64,000 nt of DNA. It comes from Collinsella sp. Its GTDB lineage: Bacteria; Actinomycetota; Coriobacteriia; Coriobacteriales; Coriobacteriaceae. Position 1 is the stretch's first letter; each line of letters opens with the position of its first letter. A model generated the notes under the pieces. The model did not search any database. It was not told where the DNA came from and was given only the letters and a program-made list of their open reading frames with translations. The position numbers and the translations under genes are program-made. Shown here piece by piece: positions 15,363 through 24,346 of the stretch. The stretch lies in the NCBI GenBank assembly GCA_018382125.1, contig JAGZQO010000002.1:62001-126000 (forward strand). The letters are read 5' to 3'.

Positions 15363-16397
15363 TCACTCGACACCGTACAGTTGCTGCGCCGTACCGCCAA
15401 GCACAAGGTCGCTGTCTGTATCGCTCAGATTTGCAGCGCGAACGCAGGCGACACCCTCGGTGAGCCACTCGCGTTTGACGGGATAGCTCGTGCCAAAAAC
15501 AATATGGTCTGCACCCAGCACGTCAACCGCGCAGGCGAGGAGTGTCTTGCCCCAAGGCTGGGCATGGGACATGTCGAAATAGATGTTGTTCTCGAGGTGC
15601 CTGGAAACGGTCTCGGTATCGACCTGAAAACGGCCAGAAGCATCAGGGCGCTTGGGACCATGAGGCAGCAGCATCTCCTTGAACGCAAAGTATGCGCCGC
15701 CGAGCATGGAGTGGACCATCTTGATATTGGGATAGCGCTCAAAGAAATCACCAAAGATCTCTCGGCCGATCGCCGTAGTTTGGTCGACGCAGCGGCCATA
15801 AGAGCGGCGAAGGTTGTCGTACGCGAGAAGCGACTCGTTCTCGACCGGCACGGGAACATGGTGCACGTAAACGGTGACATGGCGTTCGTTCAGGTGCTCG
15901 AAAAAGCTCGAGAAGACCTGGTCGTCGAGATAGCGCTTGCCGTAGTGAGCGCAGAGCTGCACGCCCGCAAAACCATCGTCGAGCCTGCGGTCGAGCTCCT
16001 CCAAATTCGCTTTGGTGCCAAAGGGCGGCACGGCGACAAGCGGAATCAGACGGCCATTTGACGCCTTCGCGTCAGCAGCCATACCGTCGTTGAAACGCCG
16101 GCACATCTCGAGCGACATCCACTCGTGGCAGCCGGGGAGCTTGAGGATCGCCTTGTCGACCCCCGCCTCATCCATATCGGCCAAGCGCTTCTCGAGGGTG
16201 TAGTCGCCCTCAATGTAGTTAAGACCCGGAGAACCGGCGGGCATCTCGATCACGATCTGTCGTTTGCCGGCGGAATTCATGGTCAGATAGCCTTCGGTGT
16301 CATAGGCGCGGGGTACCTCGGCCAAAAACTGTTCGCAGAGCGTCTCGTCATGAAAGATGTGCTCGTCGAACCAGTAGGAATTTGCATCGATAATCAT
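15363..16397 (-). CDS. Amidohydrolase-2 family protein with missing metal ligands
   Basis: The 344-residue TIM-barrel protein resembles ACMSD-type amidohydrolases (FAGVQLCAHYGKR, YVHHVPVP, MVHSMLGGAYFAF, ADHIVFGTSYP). The N-terminal metal motif, normally DxHxH, reads DANSYW, and the late aspartate of FGxDYP is serine (FGTSYP). Two or three canonical ligands are therefore absent, and the protein may use another metal geometry or be non-catalytic. It is the first gene of an operon with two ceramidase-like hydrolases. A palindrome at 16479-16495 lies upstream. Confidence 0.75.
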   Translation of the reverse strand: MIIDANSYWFDEHIFHDETLCEQFLAEVPRAYDTEGYLTMNSAGKRQIVIEMPAGSPGLNYIEGDYTLEKRLADMDEAGVDKAILKLPGCHEWMSLEMCRRFNDGMAADAKASNGRLIPLVAVPPFGTKANLEELDRRLDDGFAGVQLCAHYGKRYLDDQVFSSFFEHLNERHVTVYVHHVPVPVENESLLAYDNLRRSYGRCVDQTTAIGREIFGDFFERYPNIKMVHSMLGGAYFAFKEMLLPHGPKRPDASGRFQVDTETVSRHLENNIYFDMSHAQPWGKTLLACAVDVLGADHIVFGTSYPVKREWLTEGVACVRAANLSDTDSDLVLGGTAQQLYGVE

Positions 16398-16478
16398 TGG
16401 TTGGAACCGCCTTTCATCTTGTTGAAAACATTCTAGAAAAGCAGGTACCCGGACATCAATTCCAGCTTAAGCCCACTG

Positions 16479-16495
16479 TATTCCATTTTGGAATA
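16479..16495. promoter_or_regulatory. Operator-like palindrome upstream of the amidohydrolase operon
   Basis: TATTCCATTTTGGAATA is a 7-bp perfect inverted repeat with a three-base centre, about 80 bases before the first start codon of the operon. The regulator is unknown. Confidence 0.4.
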
Positions 16496-16565
16496 GAACT
16501 TACCGCTCACACGCGAACCTCGCCCGCTCAACGAGACAAGCGCTAACAGCACGGGCTTAGACAGA

Positions 16566-16602
16566 AAACGGTCGGCCCGCATCCGTTGCGGGCCGACCGT
16601 TT
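16566..16602. terminator. Terminator after the HTH-aminotransferase gene
   Basis: AAACGGTCGGCCCGC pairs perfectly with GCGGGCCGACCGTTT. It lies 21 bases beyond the aminotransferase stop codon, with a T run on that strand. Confidence 0.85.
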
Positions 16603-16623
16603 CATTACAGGCTACCTTTGCCG

Positions 16624-18144
16624 TTACGCCTGGCGGTAATGATCGAAGAAGTCGGCGAGGTCTTCGAGCGACTCTTTGAGCACTTCCATGCGCGGCAGGT
16701 ACACGATACGGAAGTGGTCGGGCTCAGCCCAGTTGAAGCCGCCGCCACGCGTGATCAGGATCTTCTTCTCGTGCAGCAGGTCAAGGGCGAACTGCTCGTC
16801 ATCGGTGATGTTGAACTTCTTTACATCCATCTTGGGGAAGATGTAGAACGCCGCACGCGGCTTAACTACCGAGATGCCGTCAATCTTGCTGAGTGCCTCA
16901 TACACAAAGTTGCGCTGCTCGTAGACACGGCCGCCGGGACGGATGTAATCGTTAACGGACTGATGACCACCGAGTGCCGTCTGAACGATCGACTGAGCCG
17001 GCACGTTGGAGCACAGGCGCATGTTGGAAAGCATGTTGATGCCCATGATGAAGTCGCTCATGCAGCGCTGGTTGCCCGAGAGCACCATCCAGCCAATACG
17101 ATAGCCCGCAATCATGTGCGACTTGGAAAGGCCACTAAAGGTGACACAGGGCAGATCGGGGGCGAGCGAGGCAATCGAGACGTGCTCGTAGCCGTCCATG
17201 CACAGGCGGTCGTAGATCTCATCGGCAAAGATCATCAGCTGATGCCTGCGTGCAATCTCGACGATGCCCTCGAGCACCTCGCGCGGATAGACAGAGCCCG
17301 TGGGGTTGTTGGGGTTGATGATGACGAGGGCTTTGGTCGCGCTCGTAATCTTGGACTCCATATCCTCCAGGTCGGGATACCAATCCGCCTGCTCATCGCA
17401 CAGATAATGTACGGGATGACCGCCAGCAAGGGTAGCGCACGCCGTCCAGAGCGGATAGTCGGGGCTGGGGATCAGAATCTCGTCGCCATTGTCGAGCAGC
17501 GCGTTCATCGAAAGCTGAATGAGCTCGGACACGCCGTTGCCCGTGTAGATATGCTCCATCTGAACGTTGGGCAGGCCCTTGATCTGCGAATACTGCATGA
17601 TCGCCTTGCGCGCGGAGAACAAGCCGCGCGAGTTGGAATAGCCTTCGCAGTCGGGCAGCTGCTGGCGCATGTCCTTGATGACCTCGTCGGGCGTGCGGAA
17701 ACCGAAGGGCGCCGGGTTGCCGATATTGAGCTTGAGGATGCGCTCGCCCTCGTCCTCCATACGGGCAGCCTCGTCGACGACGGGACCGCGCACGTCATAC
17801 AGGACGTTATCGAGCTTGGTGGATTTAGAAAAAGTACGCATGGTGGTGCTCCTTGCAATTTGAGCTGAGGGATGGGGTTCGGGCTTGGAATCGTTGCGGG
17901 GTGATGATGCCTCGCCTTGATCGGCGTCGCCGGCAAGCAGCCAGGTAACATCGACCTCCAAAATACGGGCGAGCAGCTCAGCCACATCGCGCCGCGGGAT
18001 CGTCTTGCCGCTCACATATTGGCTCATCTGACTCTTGCCGAGTTTTTTGCCGAGCATCTCCGATGCGCGGATTACGTCCGACTGGCGAACGTCGCGATCG
18101 GACATAGTCTGTCGCAGGCGATCGCTAAACGTCTCTTGGGCCAC
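16624..18144 (-). CDS. Fusion of an Xre-type HTH domain with an AlaA-type aminotransferase
   Basis: The 506-residue product starts with a helix-turn-helix domain (about residues 5-75; FSDRLRQTMSDRDVRQSDV, SQMSQYVSGKTIPRRDV) joined by a polar linker to a complete class I aminotransferase of the alanine/valine (AlaA) group. The PLP lysine is in TFSGLSKSHMIAGYRIGW, and IINPNNPTGSVYP and EGYSNSRG are present, so catalysis is likely. A GTG at 18144 with AAGGAGG 5 bases upstream is the start; the frame to 18195 has no ribosome site. Palindromes just upstream (18166-18247) suggest that the protein represses its own gene. An enzyme that senses pyruvate/alanine status and regulates transcription is inference. 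Confidence 0.85.
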   Translation of the reverse strand: MAQETFSDRLRQTMSDRDVRQSDVIRASEMLGKKLGKSQMSQYVSGKTIPRRDVAELLARILEVDVTWLLAGDADQGEASSPRNDSKPEPHPSAQIARSTTMRTFSKSTKLDNVLYDVRGPVVDEAARMEDEGERILKLNIGNPAPFGFRTPDEVIKDMRQQLPDCEGYSNSRGLFSARKAIMQYSQIKGLPNVQMEHIYTGNGVSELIQLSMNALLDNGDEILIPSPDYPLWTACATLAGGHPVHYLCDEQADWYPDLEDMESKITSATKALVIINPNNPTGSVYPREVLEGIVEIARRHQLMIFADEIYDRLCMDGYEHVSIASLAPDLPCVTFSGLSKSHMIAGYRIGWMVLSGNQRCMSDFIMGINMLSNMRLCSNVPAQSIVQTALGGHQSVNDYIRPGGRVYEQRNFVYEALSKIDGISVVKPRAAFYIFPKMDVKKFNITDDEQFALDLLHEKKILITRGGGFNWAEPDHFRIVYLPRMEVLKESLEDLADFFDHYRQA

Positions 18145-18165
18145 TAGAACCTCCTTGCTGGCAAA

Positions 18166-18247
18166 GTTCAATTTATAGAATACGAATTGAACCAAGGTTC
18201 AATTTAGGCAGCAGTATAACGCGGCACCTCATTCGAAAGTTCAATTT
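18166..18247. promoter_or_regulatory. Cluster of GTTCAATT operator half-sites
   Basis: AATTGAACCAAGGTTCAATT (18185-18204) is a perfect 20-bp palindrome. Further GTTCAATTT half-sites lie at 18166-18174 and 18239-18247. The cluster sits directly upstream of the HTH-aminotransferase start, so autoregulation is the simplest reading. It also lies downstream of the neighbouring LysR gene. Confidence 0.6.
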
Positions 18248-18306
18248 CATAAGAAAATGCACCAGACTCTGAGATTTGCCCAAAGTGGGCAATGACGCGC
18301 ACACGT

Positions 18307-19164
18307 TTAGAGGTATTCGAGGAAACGGGCGGCGGCAAGCGAAACATCGGCCGTTCGATATATCGCATTGATCTGCCGATGAGGATGTCCCTCGAGCGGA
18401 CGCACGGCAACATCGAACTGACAGCGACGCAAGATGAGCGCGGGAAGAATGCTAACGCCCAGGCCGTCCTCGACCATAGCCATAATCGCATAGTCATCCC
18501 AGGTCGACAGCTTAGAGCGCACCGCCAGGCCCGCGCGGCGAAACAGCGGCGTAATCTCGTCGTCGCTACCGCGTTCCAGCAGGATAAACTGCTCGTTGGC
18601 CAAATCGGCAAGGGAAACGACCTCCGCGGTGGCAAGCGAGGAGTCCGCTGGCACCACGGCCATCAGCTCGTCTTGCACCAACGGTCGCGACGCCATGCCG
18701 GCGCCGCGTGGCTCGCGCGGAATAAAGCCCAGGTCGCAGCGACCTTCCGCCACCCATTGTTCAATCTCTGAGTAATCGCCCATCAGCAACTCATAATCGA
18801 CGTCCGGATGATCGGCGCGAAAGCGCGCAATCACCGGCGGCAGCACGTGGGTCGCCACACTCGAAAACGTACCGATGCAGATTTTGCCGCGCATGAGTCC
18901 ACGCATCTCATCCACCCGTCGCTGCAAGCGAGTGAATTCCTCGCAGAGCGCCTCGACAGCCGGCATGACCTGCCGCCCGTCGGCAGAAAGAGCCACGCCC
19001 TCGCGACTGCGGTCGAGCACCTTAAAACCCCAGTCGGCCTCAAGATCGGCCACCATACGGCTCACGCCCGACTGCGAATAGCTCAGGCGCTCGGCAGCAC
19101 GCGTAAAGCTTCCGGCGCGCACCGTCTCCAGCAGCACCTGCATCTTTTGAATATTCGTTTCCAC
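18307..19164 (-). CDS. LysR-family transcriptional regulator
   Basis: The 285-residue protein has a LysR HTH (VRAGSFTRAAERLSYSQSGVS) and an effector domain beginning near residue 90 (KICIGTFSSVATHVLPPVIA, CDLGFIPREP, EDGLGVSILPALIL). A GTG at 19164 gives the typical LysR N-terminus and has AAGGG 4 bases upstream; the ATG at 19185 lacks a site. It is divergent from an EamA exporter gene 118 bases away, its probable target. A similar pair occurs at 55971-57898. Confidence 0.85.
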   Translation of the reverse strand: METNIQKMQVLLETVRAGSFTRAAERLSYSQSGVSRMVADLEADWGFKVLDRSREGVALSADGRQVMPAVEALCEEFTRLQRRVDEMRGLMRGKICIGTFSSVATHVLPPVIARFRADHPDVDYELLMGDYSEIEQWVAEGRCDLGFIPREPRGAGMASRPLVQDELMAVVPADSSLATAEVVSLADLANEQFILLERGSDDEITPLFRRAGLAVRSKLSTWDDYAIMAMVEDGLGVSILPALILRRCQFDVAVRPLEGHPHRQINAIYRTADVSLAAARFLEYL

Positions 19165-19282
19165 GGCACCCTTCCACCTTTGCATGAGTTTTTGTCATGT
19201 TCTCCATGCATTATATTCGCTTTTCTTCTAGAGCCAGTTCACCCATAGTGAACATGCTCAGATATAGAGGGGATGTCAGCGC

Positions 19283-20194
19283 ATGAACAACGGACTGTTT
19301 ACGTACTTAGCAGCATTGCTATTGTTTGGCTCCAACGGCATCATCGCCGCCGCCATCGCGCTGCCGAGCTCCGATATCGTGCTACTGCGCACGTTTTTGG
19401 GCGCACTCTCGCTTGTCACCATCCTCGCCATCACCCAACGCCATAAGTTGCAGGCGCCATCTCGCCCCCGCGAAGCCGCGGCCCTCCTCCTCTCGGGAGC
19501 CGCGCTGGGCACCAGCTGGATTTTTCTGTTCCGCGCCTACCAGACGATCGGCGTCGGCGTATCCTCGCTGCTGTACTACTGCGGCCCCATCATCGTTATG
19601 GCGCTCTCCCCACTCATCTTTGGCGAAAAACTGACCGGCGGCAAAATCGCCGGGTTTATCGCCGTCGCCTGCGGCGCCTTCCTCATCGCGGCACAAGGTC
19701 TGGGCGGCAATATGCCCATTGCGGGTATCGCTTGCGGCATCGTCTCGGCCTTCTGCTACGCATTGATGGTCATCGCCAGCAAGGGCGCGCCACACATCGA
19801 AGGCCTCGAGAACTCCACGCTCCAGGTGAGCGCCGCCTTTGTGACCGCGCTGGTCCTCACGCTCATCACGCAGGGTGCTCCCTCATTCCTGCCCGCCGGC
19901 GTCGCCGCCAGTATTGATTGGCGCGCCGTCGTCATGCTCGGCGTCGTCAACACCGGCATCGGCTGCCTGCTCTACTTTAGTGCCGTCGCCAAACTGCCCG
20001 TGCAGACCGTCGCCGTCGTCGGCTACCTCGAGCCGCTTTCGGCCGTCGTGTTCTCGGCCGTCCTTTTGGGCGAAACCATAACACCGGTCCGCCTGATGGG
20101 CGCCGCGCTTATCATCGGCGGCGCGATTTTTTGCGAACTCGCCGGCAAGCGCGCAAGCGCCAAGGCTGGCATAGCCCAGACAGCACGTGCTTAA
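19283..20194 (+). CDS. EamA/DMT-family transporter
   Basis: The 303-residue protein has ten hydrophobic helices in two EamA halves (about 5-135 and 145-285), with GTSWIFLFRAYQTIGVG and ALLLFGSNGIIAAAI in the first, and the late glutamate segment YLEPLSAVVFSAVLLGE in the second. Such drug/metabolite transporters export amino acids or related metabolites. It is divergent from a LysR regulator. Confidence 0.88.
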   Translation: MNNGLFTYLAALLLFGSNGIIAAAIALPSSDIVLLRTFLGALSLVTILAITQRHKLQAPSRPREAAALLLSGAALGTSWIFLFRAYQTIGVGVSSLLYYCGPIIVMALSPLIFGEKLTGGKIAGFIAVACGAFLIAAQGLGGNMPIAGIACGIVSAFCYALMVIASKGAPHIEGLENSTLQVSAAFVTALVLTLITQGAPSFLPAGVAASIDWRAVVMLGVVNTGIGCLLYFSAVAKLPVQTVAVVGYLEPLSAVVFSAVLLGETITPVRLMGAALIIGGAIFCELAGKRASAKAGIAQTARA

Positions 20195-20228
20195 AAGCCC
20201 CTGTTTTGAAATGCTACCTACGTACATA

Positions 20229-20252
20229 AATAATCCCCAGCTGAGGATTATT
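20229..20252. terminator. AATAATCC hairpin after the EamA gene
   Basis: AATAATCC pairs with GGATTATT around CCAGCTGA, itself partly self-complementary. It lies 34 bases after the EamA stop codon. The stem is AU-rich and short, so termination is uncertain. Confidence 0.35.
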
Positions 20253-20309
20253 GTCTAAAATAACCTGATGTGCCAAACTGCTCTTGTATGTATAAAGACG
20301 GCATAAAGA

Positions 20310-20330
20310 TTATCTGTCCTAGACAGATAA
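20310..20330. promoter_or_regulatory. Palindrome just upstream of kup
   Basis: TTATCTGTC is perfectly inverted as GACAGATAA around CTA. It lies 22 bases before the kup start codon, so it could be an operator or a 5' leader hairpin. It does not resemble a c-di-AMP riboswitch. Confidence 0.45.
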
Positions 20331-20352
20331 CCGGATGTCAAAGGGAGTCCAC

Positions 20353-22584
20353 GTGGCACACAACAAACCGGAGGCAAGCCCCCAAGACCAGCGTGGTCAA
20401 GGCGGGCACGGAGCCATCCCCCTCTCCGCTGGCATGCTGCTCGTAACGCTCGGCGTCGTCTATGGCGACATCGGCACGAGCCCCATGTACACCATGAAAT
20501 CAATCGTCGCCAACAACGGCGGCATCGGTACCGTCAGCGAGGACATGATCCTGGGCGCGCTTTCGCTCGTCATCTGGACCATGACGCTCGTGACCACGGT
20601 CAAGTACGTGGTAATCGCCATGAAGGCCGACAACCACAACGAAGGCGGCATCTTCGCCCTGTTCAGTCTCGTGCGCAAGGTGGCGCCATGGCTGATTCTC
20701 CCCGCCATGATCGGCGGCGCGGCGCTGCTCGCTGACGGCATCCTCACCCCCGCCGTCACGGTTACCACGGCCATCGAGGGCTTGCGCACTATCGAGTGGG
20801 GCCATGCGCTTTTGGGTGACGGCCAGACCAACGTAATCATCATCACCATCATCATTATCTGCGGCCTGTTTGCCATGCAGCGCGCCGGCACCTCGTCAAT
20901 CGGCAAGCTGTTCGGCCCGCTTATGACGCTGTGGTTCCTGTTCTTGGCTGGCGCCGGCCTGTTCAACATGCTCGGCAACTTGTCCATCCTGCGCGCGCTC
21001 AACCCCATCCGTGGCATCATGTTCCTGTTCTCGCCCATCAACCACTCGGGTATTATGGTGCTCGGCTTCGTCTTCCTGTCGACGACCGGCGCCGAGGCGC
21101 TCTATTCGGACATGGGTCACGTGGGCAAGGCTAACATTTACGCATCCTGGCCGTTCGTAAAGGCGGCCCTCATCCTTAACTATCTGGGTCAGGGCGCTTG
21201 GCTGCTCGCCAACAATTCCAATCCCCAGATGCTCGCGATGGATATCGTCAACCCGTTCTATATGATGCTTCCCGAGCCCCTTCGCCCCTTTGCCATCGTG
21301 CTTTCGGCCGTGGCGGCCATCATTGCCTCGCAGGCGCTCATCACCGGCTCGTTCTCGCTGGTATCCGAGGCAACGCGTCTCAACCTTATGCCGCATCTGC
21401 GCATCCACTACCCCAGCGACACCAAGGGGCAGCTCTATATTCCGCTCGTCAACAACATCATGTGGGTCGGCTGCATCTTCATCGTGCTGCTGTTCCAAAA
21501 CTCCGAGCGCATGGAGAGCGCCTACGGCCTCGCCATTACCGTGACCATGCTCATGACCACGACGCTTTTGACGAGCTACATCGCCGGCATCCTCAAGCAC
21601 AGGCTGGGTGCCTGCGTCTTCGCCCTGCTCTTTGGTGCCATTGAGCTGTGCTTCTTCGCCTCGTGCCTCACCATGTTCTTTGACGGCGGCTACGTCATGA
21701 TCTTCCTGGCCGCGCTGCTGTTTGGCCTTATGTATGTGTGGCGCCGCGGCACCGCCATCGAGCGCACGCAGACGATCCTGCTGCCCGTCTCCAAGTACAT
21801 CGATCAGCTCAACCGCCTGCGCAACGACGAGACCTACCCCGTGCTCGCCGACAATCTGGTGTTCCTCACCAACAGCCCCGATCCGCTCACACTCGACCGC
21901 GACGTGCTCTATTCCATCCTGGACAAGCACCCCAAGCGCGCCAAGGCATATTGGTTCATCAACGTGCACGTTACCGATGAGCCCTATACGCACGAGTATT
22001 CCGTCGAGACCTTTGGCACGGACTTTTTGTTCCGCGTGCGCTTGGACCTGGGCTTTAAGGTCAACCAGCGCATCAACGCCTATCTGCGTCAGATCGTCGG
22101 CGACTTGATGGCATCGGGCGAGCTGCCGCCGCAACATCACACCTACTCCATCTACGAGACGCGCGGCAACGTAGGTGACTTCCGCTTTTGCATGCTGCGC
22201 AAGATGCTTGCCCCCGAAACGGACATCAACCGCAATGACCACCGCGTGATGGCCATCAAGTACGCCGTCCGCCGCGCCTGCGGAAGCCCGGCACGCTGGT
22301 ACGGTCTCGAGAACTCGGCCATCATCATTGAGTACGTACCGCTGTTTGCCCGCATGCGCCCGGCCGTTAAGCTCGTGCGCACCCAGGTGCCGCTCGAGGT
22401 TCAGATCGAAGAGGCCGAGGAAATGGAAGTCGACATCTTCTCGGACGACTTGGTCAACGGCAACGAAGCCGGTAAGGACATGAACGTCGATCCCACCGAG
22501 TTGCTCGAGAGCGTCGCCGATACGCCCGAACAGCAACAGCTCGACGGCCTCGAGAACGAACAACTCAACAACGCCAACTTCTAG
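20353..22584 (+). CDS. kup: Kup-type potassium uptake transporter
   Basis: The 743-residue protein belongs to the Kup/HAK/KT family of proton-coupled potassium importers. About twelve helices fill the first 450 residues, with GVVYGDIGTSPMYTMKSI at the start, NHNEGGIFALFSLVRK and STTGAEALYSDMGHVGK; a long cytoplasmic tail follows. An ATG at 20335 opens the frame, but AAAGGGAG lies inside that extension and 5 bases before the GTG at 20353, so GTG is chosen. The acidic last 80 residues (EEAEEMEVDIFSDDL) exceed the usual family end. A terminator follows at 22605. Confidence 0.93.
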   Translation: MAHNKPEASPQDQRGQGGHGAIPLSAGMLLVTLGVVYGDIGTSPMYTMKSIVANNGGIGTVSEDMILGALSLVIWTMTLVTTVKYVVIAMKADNHNEGGIFALFSLVRKVAPWLILPAMIGGAALLADGILTPAVTVTTAIEGLRTIEWGHALLGDGQTNVIIITIIIICGLFAMQRAGTSSIGKLFGPLMTLWFLFLAGAGLFNMLGNLSILRALNPIRGIMFLFSPINHSGIMVLGFVFLSTTGAEALYSDMGHVGKANIYASWPFVKAALILNYLGQGAWLLANNSNPQMLAMDIVNPFYMMLPEPLRPFAIVLSAVAAIIASQALITGSFSLVSEATRLNLMPHLRIHYPSDTKGQLYIPLVNNIMWVGCIFIVLLFQNSERMESAYGLAITVTMLMTTTLLTSYIAGILKHRLGACVFALLFGAIELCFFASCLTMFFDGGYVMIFLAALLFGLMYVWRRGTAIERTQTILLPVSKYIDQLNRLRNDETYPVLADNLVFLTNSPDPLTLDRDVLYSILDKHPKRAKAYWFINVHVTDEPYTHEYSVETFGTDFLFRVRLDLGFKVNQRINAYLRQIVGDLMASGELPPQHHTYSIYETRGNVGDFRFCMLRKMLAPETDINRNDHRVMAIKYAVRRACGSPARWYGLENSAIIIEYVPLFARMRPAVKLVRTQVPLEVQIEEAEEMEVDIFSDDLVNGNEAGKDMNVDPTELLESVADTPEQQQLDGLENEQLNNANF

Positions 22585-22604
22585 CGGCGCCATAAATCAA
22601 CGAC

Positions 22605-22642
22605 AGCGGCCCTGCGCCTCACGAGAGACGCAGGGCCGCTTT
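22605..22642. terminator. Terminator after kup, copy 1 of a 38-bp identical pair
   Basis: AGCGGCCCTGCG pairs perfectly with CGCAGGGCCGCT around a 12-base loop, followed by TTTT. The same 38 bases, including the loop, recur at 24639-24676, on the far side of the esterase gene. Confidence 0.9.
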
Positions 22643-22795
22643 TGTCTACGTTTTGGCCAGGTAAAACACCTTTGAGGCTTTACCTGGGCGTAATCGTAGA
22701 CTGCTATTCGGCATTTCCGGGGCTAGACAACCGCCTGGCCCCAATCGGTCATATAACCCTAGCCCACATTGAAATGCCATCGAAAAAGAAGCAGG

Positions 22796-24346
22796 CTATA
22801 GAGACTGGTCTCTCACCCACTCGATGAGTTCGGGGATCGCATAAGCGTATTGCCAGGTAAAGTTATGAGTGTTTCCACCCTGGACCGTCTTGTCGGTGCT
22901 ATCGAGAGTTCCCTTCTCTACATGAAGGAAAACGACATGCGCCCCATCGGTCACCGCTTGTTTACAGGCCGAGGAGCAGACATCCGAGAGCTCGACCATA
23001 AGCTCATCGAGCGTCTTCTGGCTGCTAGCCGCCTTGGCTCCTTCCTGGTTACCCGAAGGGTTTTTCTCTCCCGTTGCGTCGTAATCAACCCACAGGCCAC
23101 TCGTATGTCCTTCGCCGTCATAGTTATAGGCGCAATTCAGCTGCTTCTCAACATAAGGAATTCCGATACTCGCGACACCCTTCTCGGGATCCGTCATGCC
23201 GCCATAGGAATTGGAATCGTCTTCAGAAACGAATATCACCATGGGCGTCTTGGCAATCGGAGTCATGTTGCCTTGCCCGGCAACGAGCATAAGCGCTGCA
23301 AAGGAATTGTCATCGGGATGCTTGGAGGCATATTCGATGAGGGCCATGCACCCGGCAGATTCGCCCGTCCCGTAAATGCGATCCGGATCGATTGAGTAAC
23401 CCTGGTCGATCAAGTCCTCGATTACATGCAGGCAAGTCTCGATATCGCAACAAGTTCCAGCGATCGTCAGCACAAATTGTGACCCATCAGCCCAGGCAAG
23501 GGCTCCCAGACCTTGACGAAGATTCACCATCACATCACAGGTGGTTACCCCCGCATCCGGCAGGAAGAGCGTGATGGGGTATTTCTTTGCCTTGTCGTAG
23601 TCATCAGGCTGTGCCAAGGCAAACGAAGCATGGAATCCAGTTTTGGGGTCATCGTAGGTCCCTGCAACAAACTTGTCTGCCTCGGAGTTGAGAACAGTCG
23701 AAGCCACGAGATATCGGGAGGATGTCTCGTCGCCTGTAAGCTTTTTACCTGTAGAATCCTTGAGATCCTTTATTTGGGCGATTTTGACGCAACCGCTATC
23801 AAGGGATACGGGACCGTTTGAGCCTACGCACCCACGCGTCATCTGAAACATCAACGTCTGTGCGCCCGCATCTGCTGGATCGAGCTCGACGATGACGTAC
23901 GTTCCCTTGCTTTTGCCCCCTTCATCACTCAGCTCGGCTTTGTCGTTTACATAGGCAGTGACAATCGAGCGTCCCAAAACCGAGAAAGATCCCAACCCCT
24001 TTTCCTGAGCCTGTTGACCGATGCCGCCATGTCCGGGATCAACCGAAGACGCATCGACATCCACGTCGTATTCAATCGCCACGCCGACAATCTTCTCTCC
24101 GATTGCATATGTTTTCGCAAGTGCAGAAACAGAGATGACGTGCTCGTAGAATTCGCTAACGTCGCTATCCGTGCCACCCGATTTGCCGTCGCTATCAACC
24201 TTCAGTGCATCATCCTTGCCGGCAGCCACGCTTCCCGCGCCGCTTTCGCTTCCAGACGCGCAGCCAACAAGCATAGAGGCGGTGCCCGCCAGCATTGTGG
24301 CCCCACCGGCCGTTAAAAAGCTTCGCCGACTCATTTCGAAAGCCAT
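22796..24346 (-). CDS. Tat-exported lipoprotein with alpha/beta-hydrolase (esterase) domain
   Basis: The 516-residue precursor begins with a twin-arginine signal (MSRRSFLTAGGATML) running into a lipobox (SMLVGC), so it should be folded inside, exported by Tat and anchored to the outer membrane leaflet. After a low-complexity linker and a domain of unknown type (about 60-215), the C-terminal 300 residues look like a PHB-depolymerase/feruloyl-esterase-like hydrolase: nucleophile serine in GTGESAGCMAL, an aspartate in IFVSEDDS, and a histidine in GNTHNFTWQYAY. The gene is less GC-rich than its neighbours and sits between two identical 38-bp terminators, hinting at acquisition. The substrate is unknown. 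Confidence 0.75.
   Translation of the reverse strand: MAFEMSRRSFLTAGGATMLAGTASMLVGCASGSESGAGSVAAGKDDALKVDSDGKSGGTDSDVSEFYEHVISVSALAKTYAIGEKIVGVAIEYDVDVDASSVDPGHGGIGQQAQEKGLGSFSVLGRSIVTAYVNDKAELSDEGGKSKGTYVIVELDPADAGAQTLMFQMTRGCVGSNGPVSLDSGCVKIAQIKDLKDSTGKKLTGDETSSRYLVASTVLNSEADKFVAGTYDDPKTGFHASFALAQPDDYDKAKKYPITLFLPDAGVTTCDVMVNLRQGLGALAWADGSQFVLTIAGTCCDIETCLHVIEDLIDQGYSIDPDRIYGTGESAGCMALIEYASKHPDDNSFAALMLVAGQGNMTPIAKTPMVIFVSEDDSNSYGGMTDPEKGVASIGIPYVEKQLNCAYNYDGEGHTSGLWVDYDATGEKNPSGNQEGAKAASSQKTLDELMVELSDVCSSACKQAVTDGAHVVFLHVEKGTLDSTDKTVQGGNTHNFTWQYAYAIPELIEWVRDQSL

Noticed and set aside
20195..20352. c-di-AMP (ydaO) riboswitch before kup
   Set aside because: The gap is too short and lacks the conserved blocks; only small palindromes are seen.
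20896..22593. Minus-strand open frame of 565 codons opposite kup
   Set aside because: Antisense shadow in GC-rich DNA with no family match; kup on the plus strand is clear.
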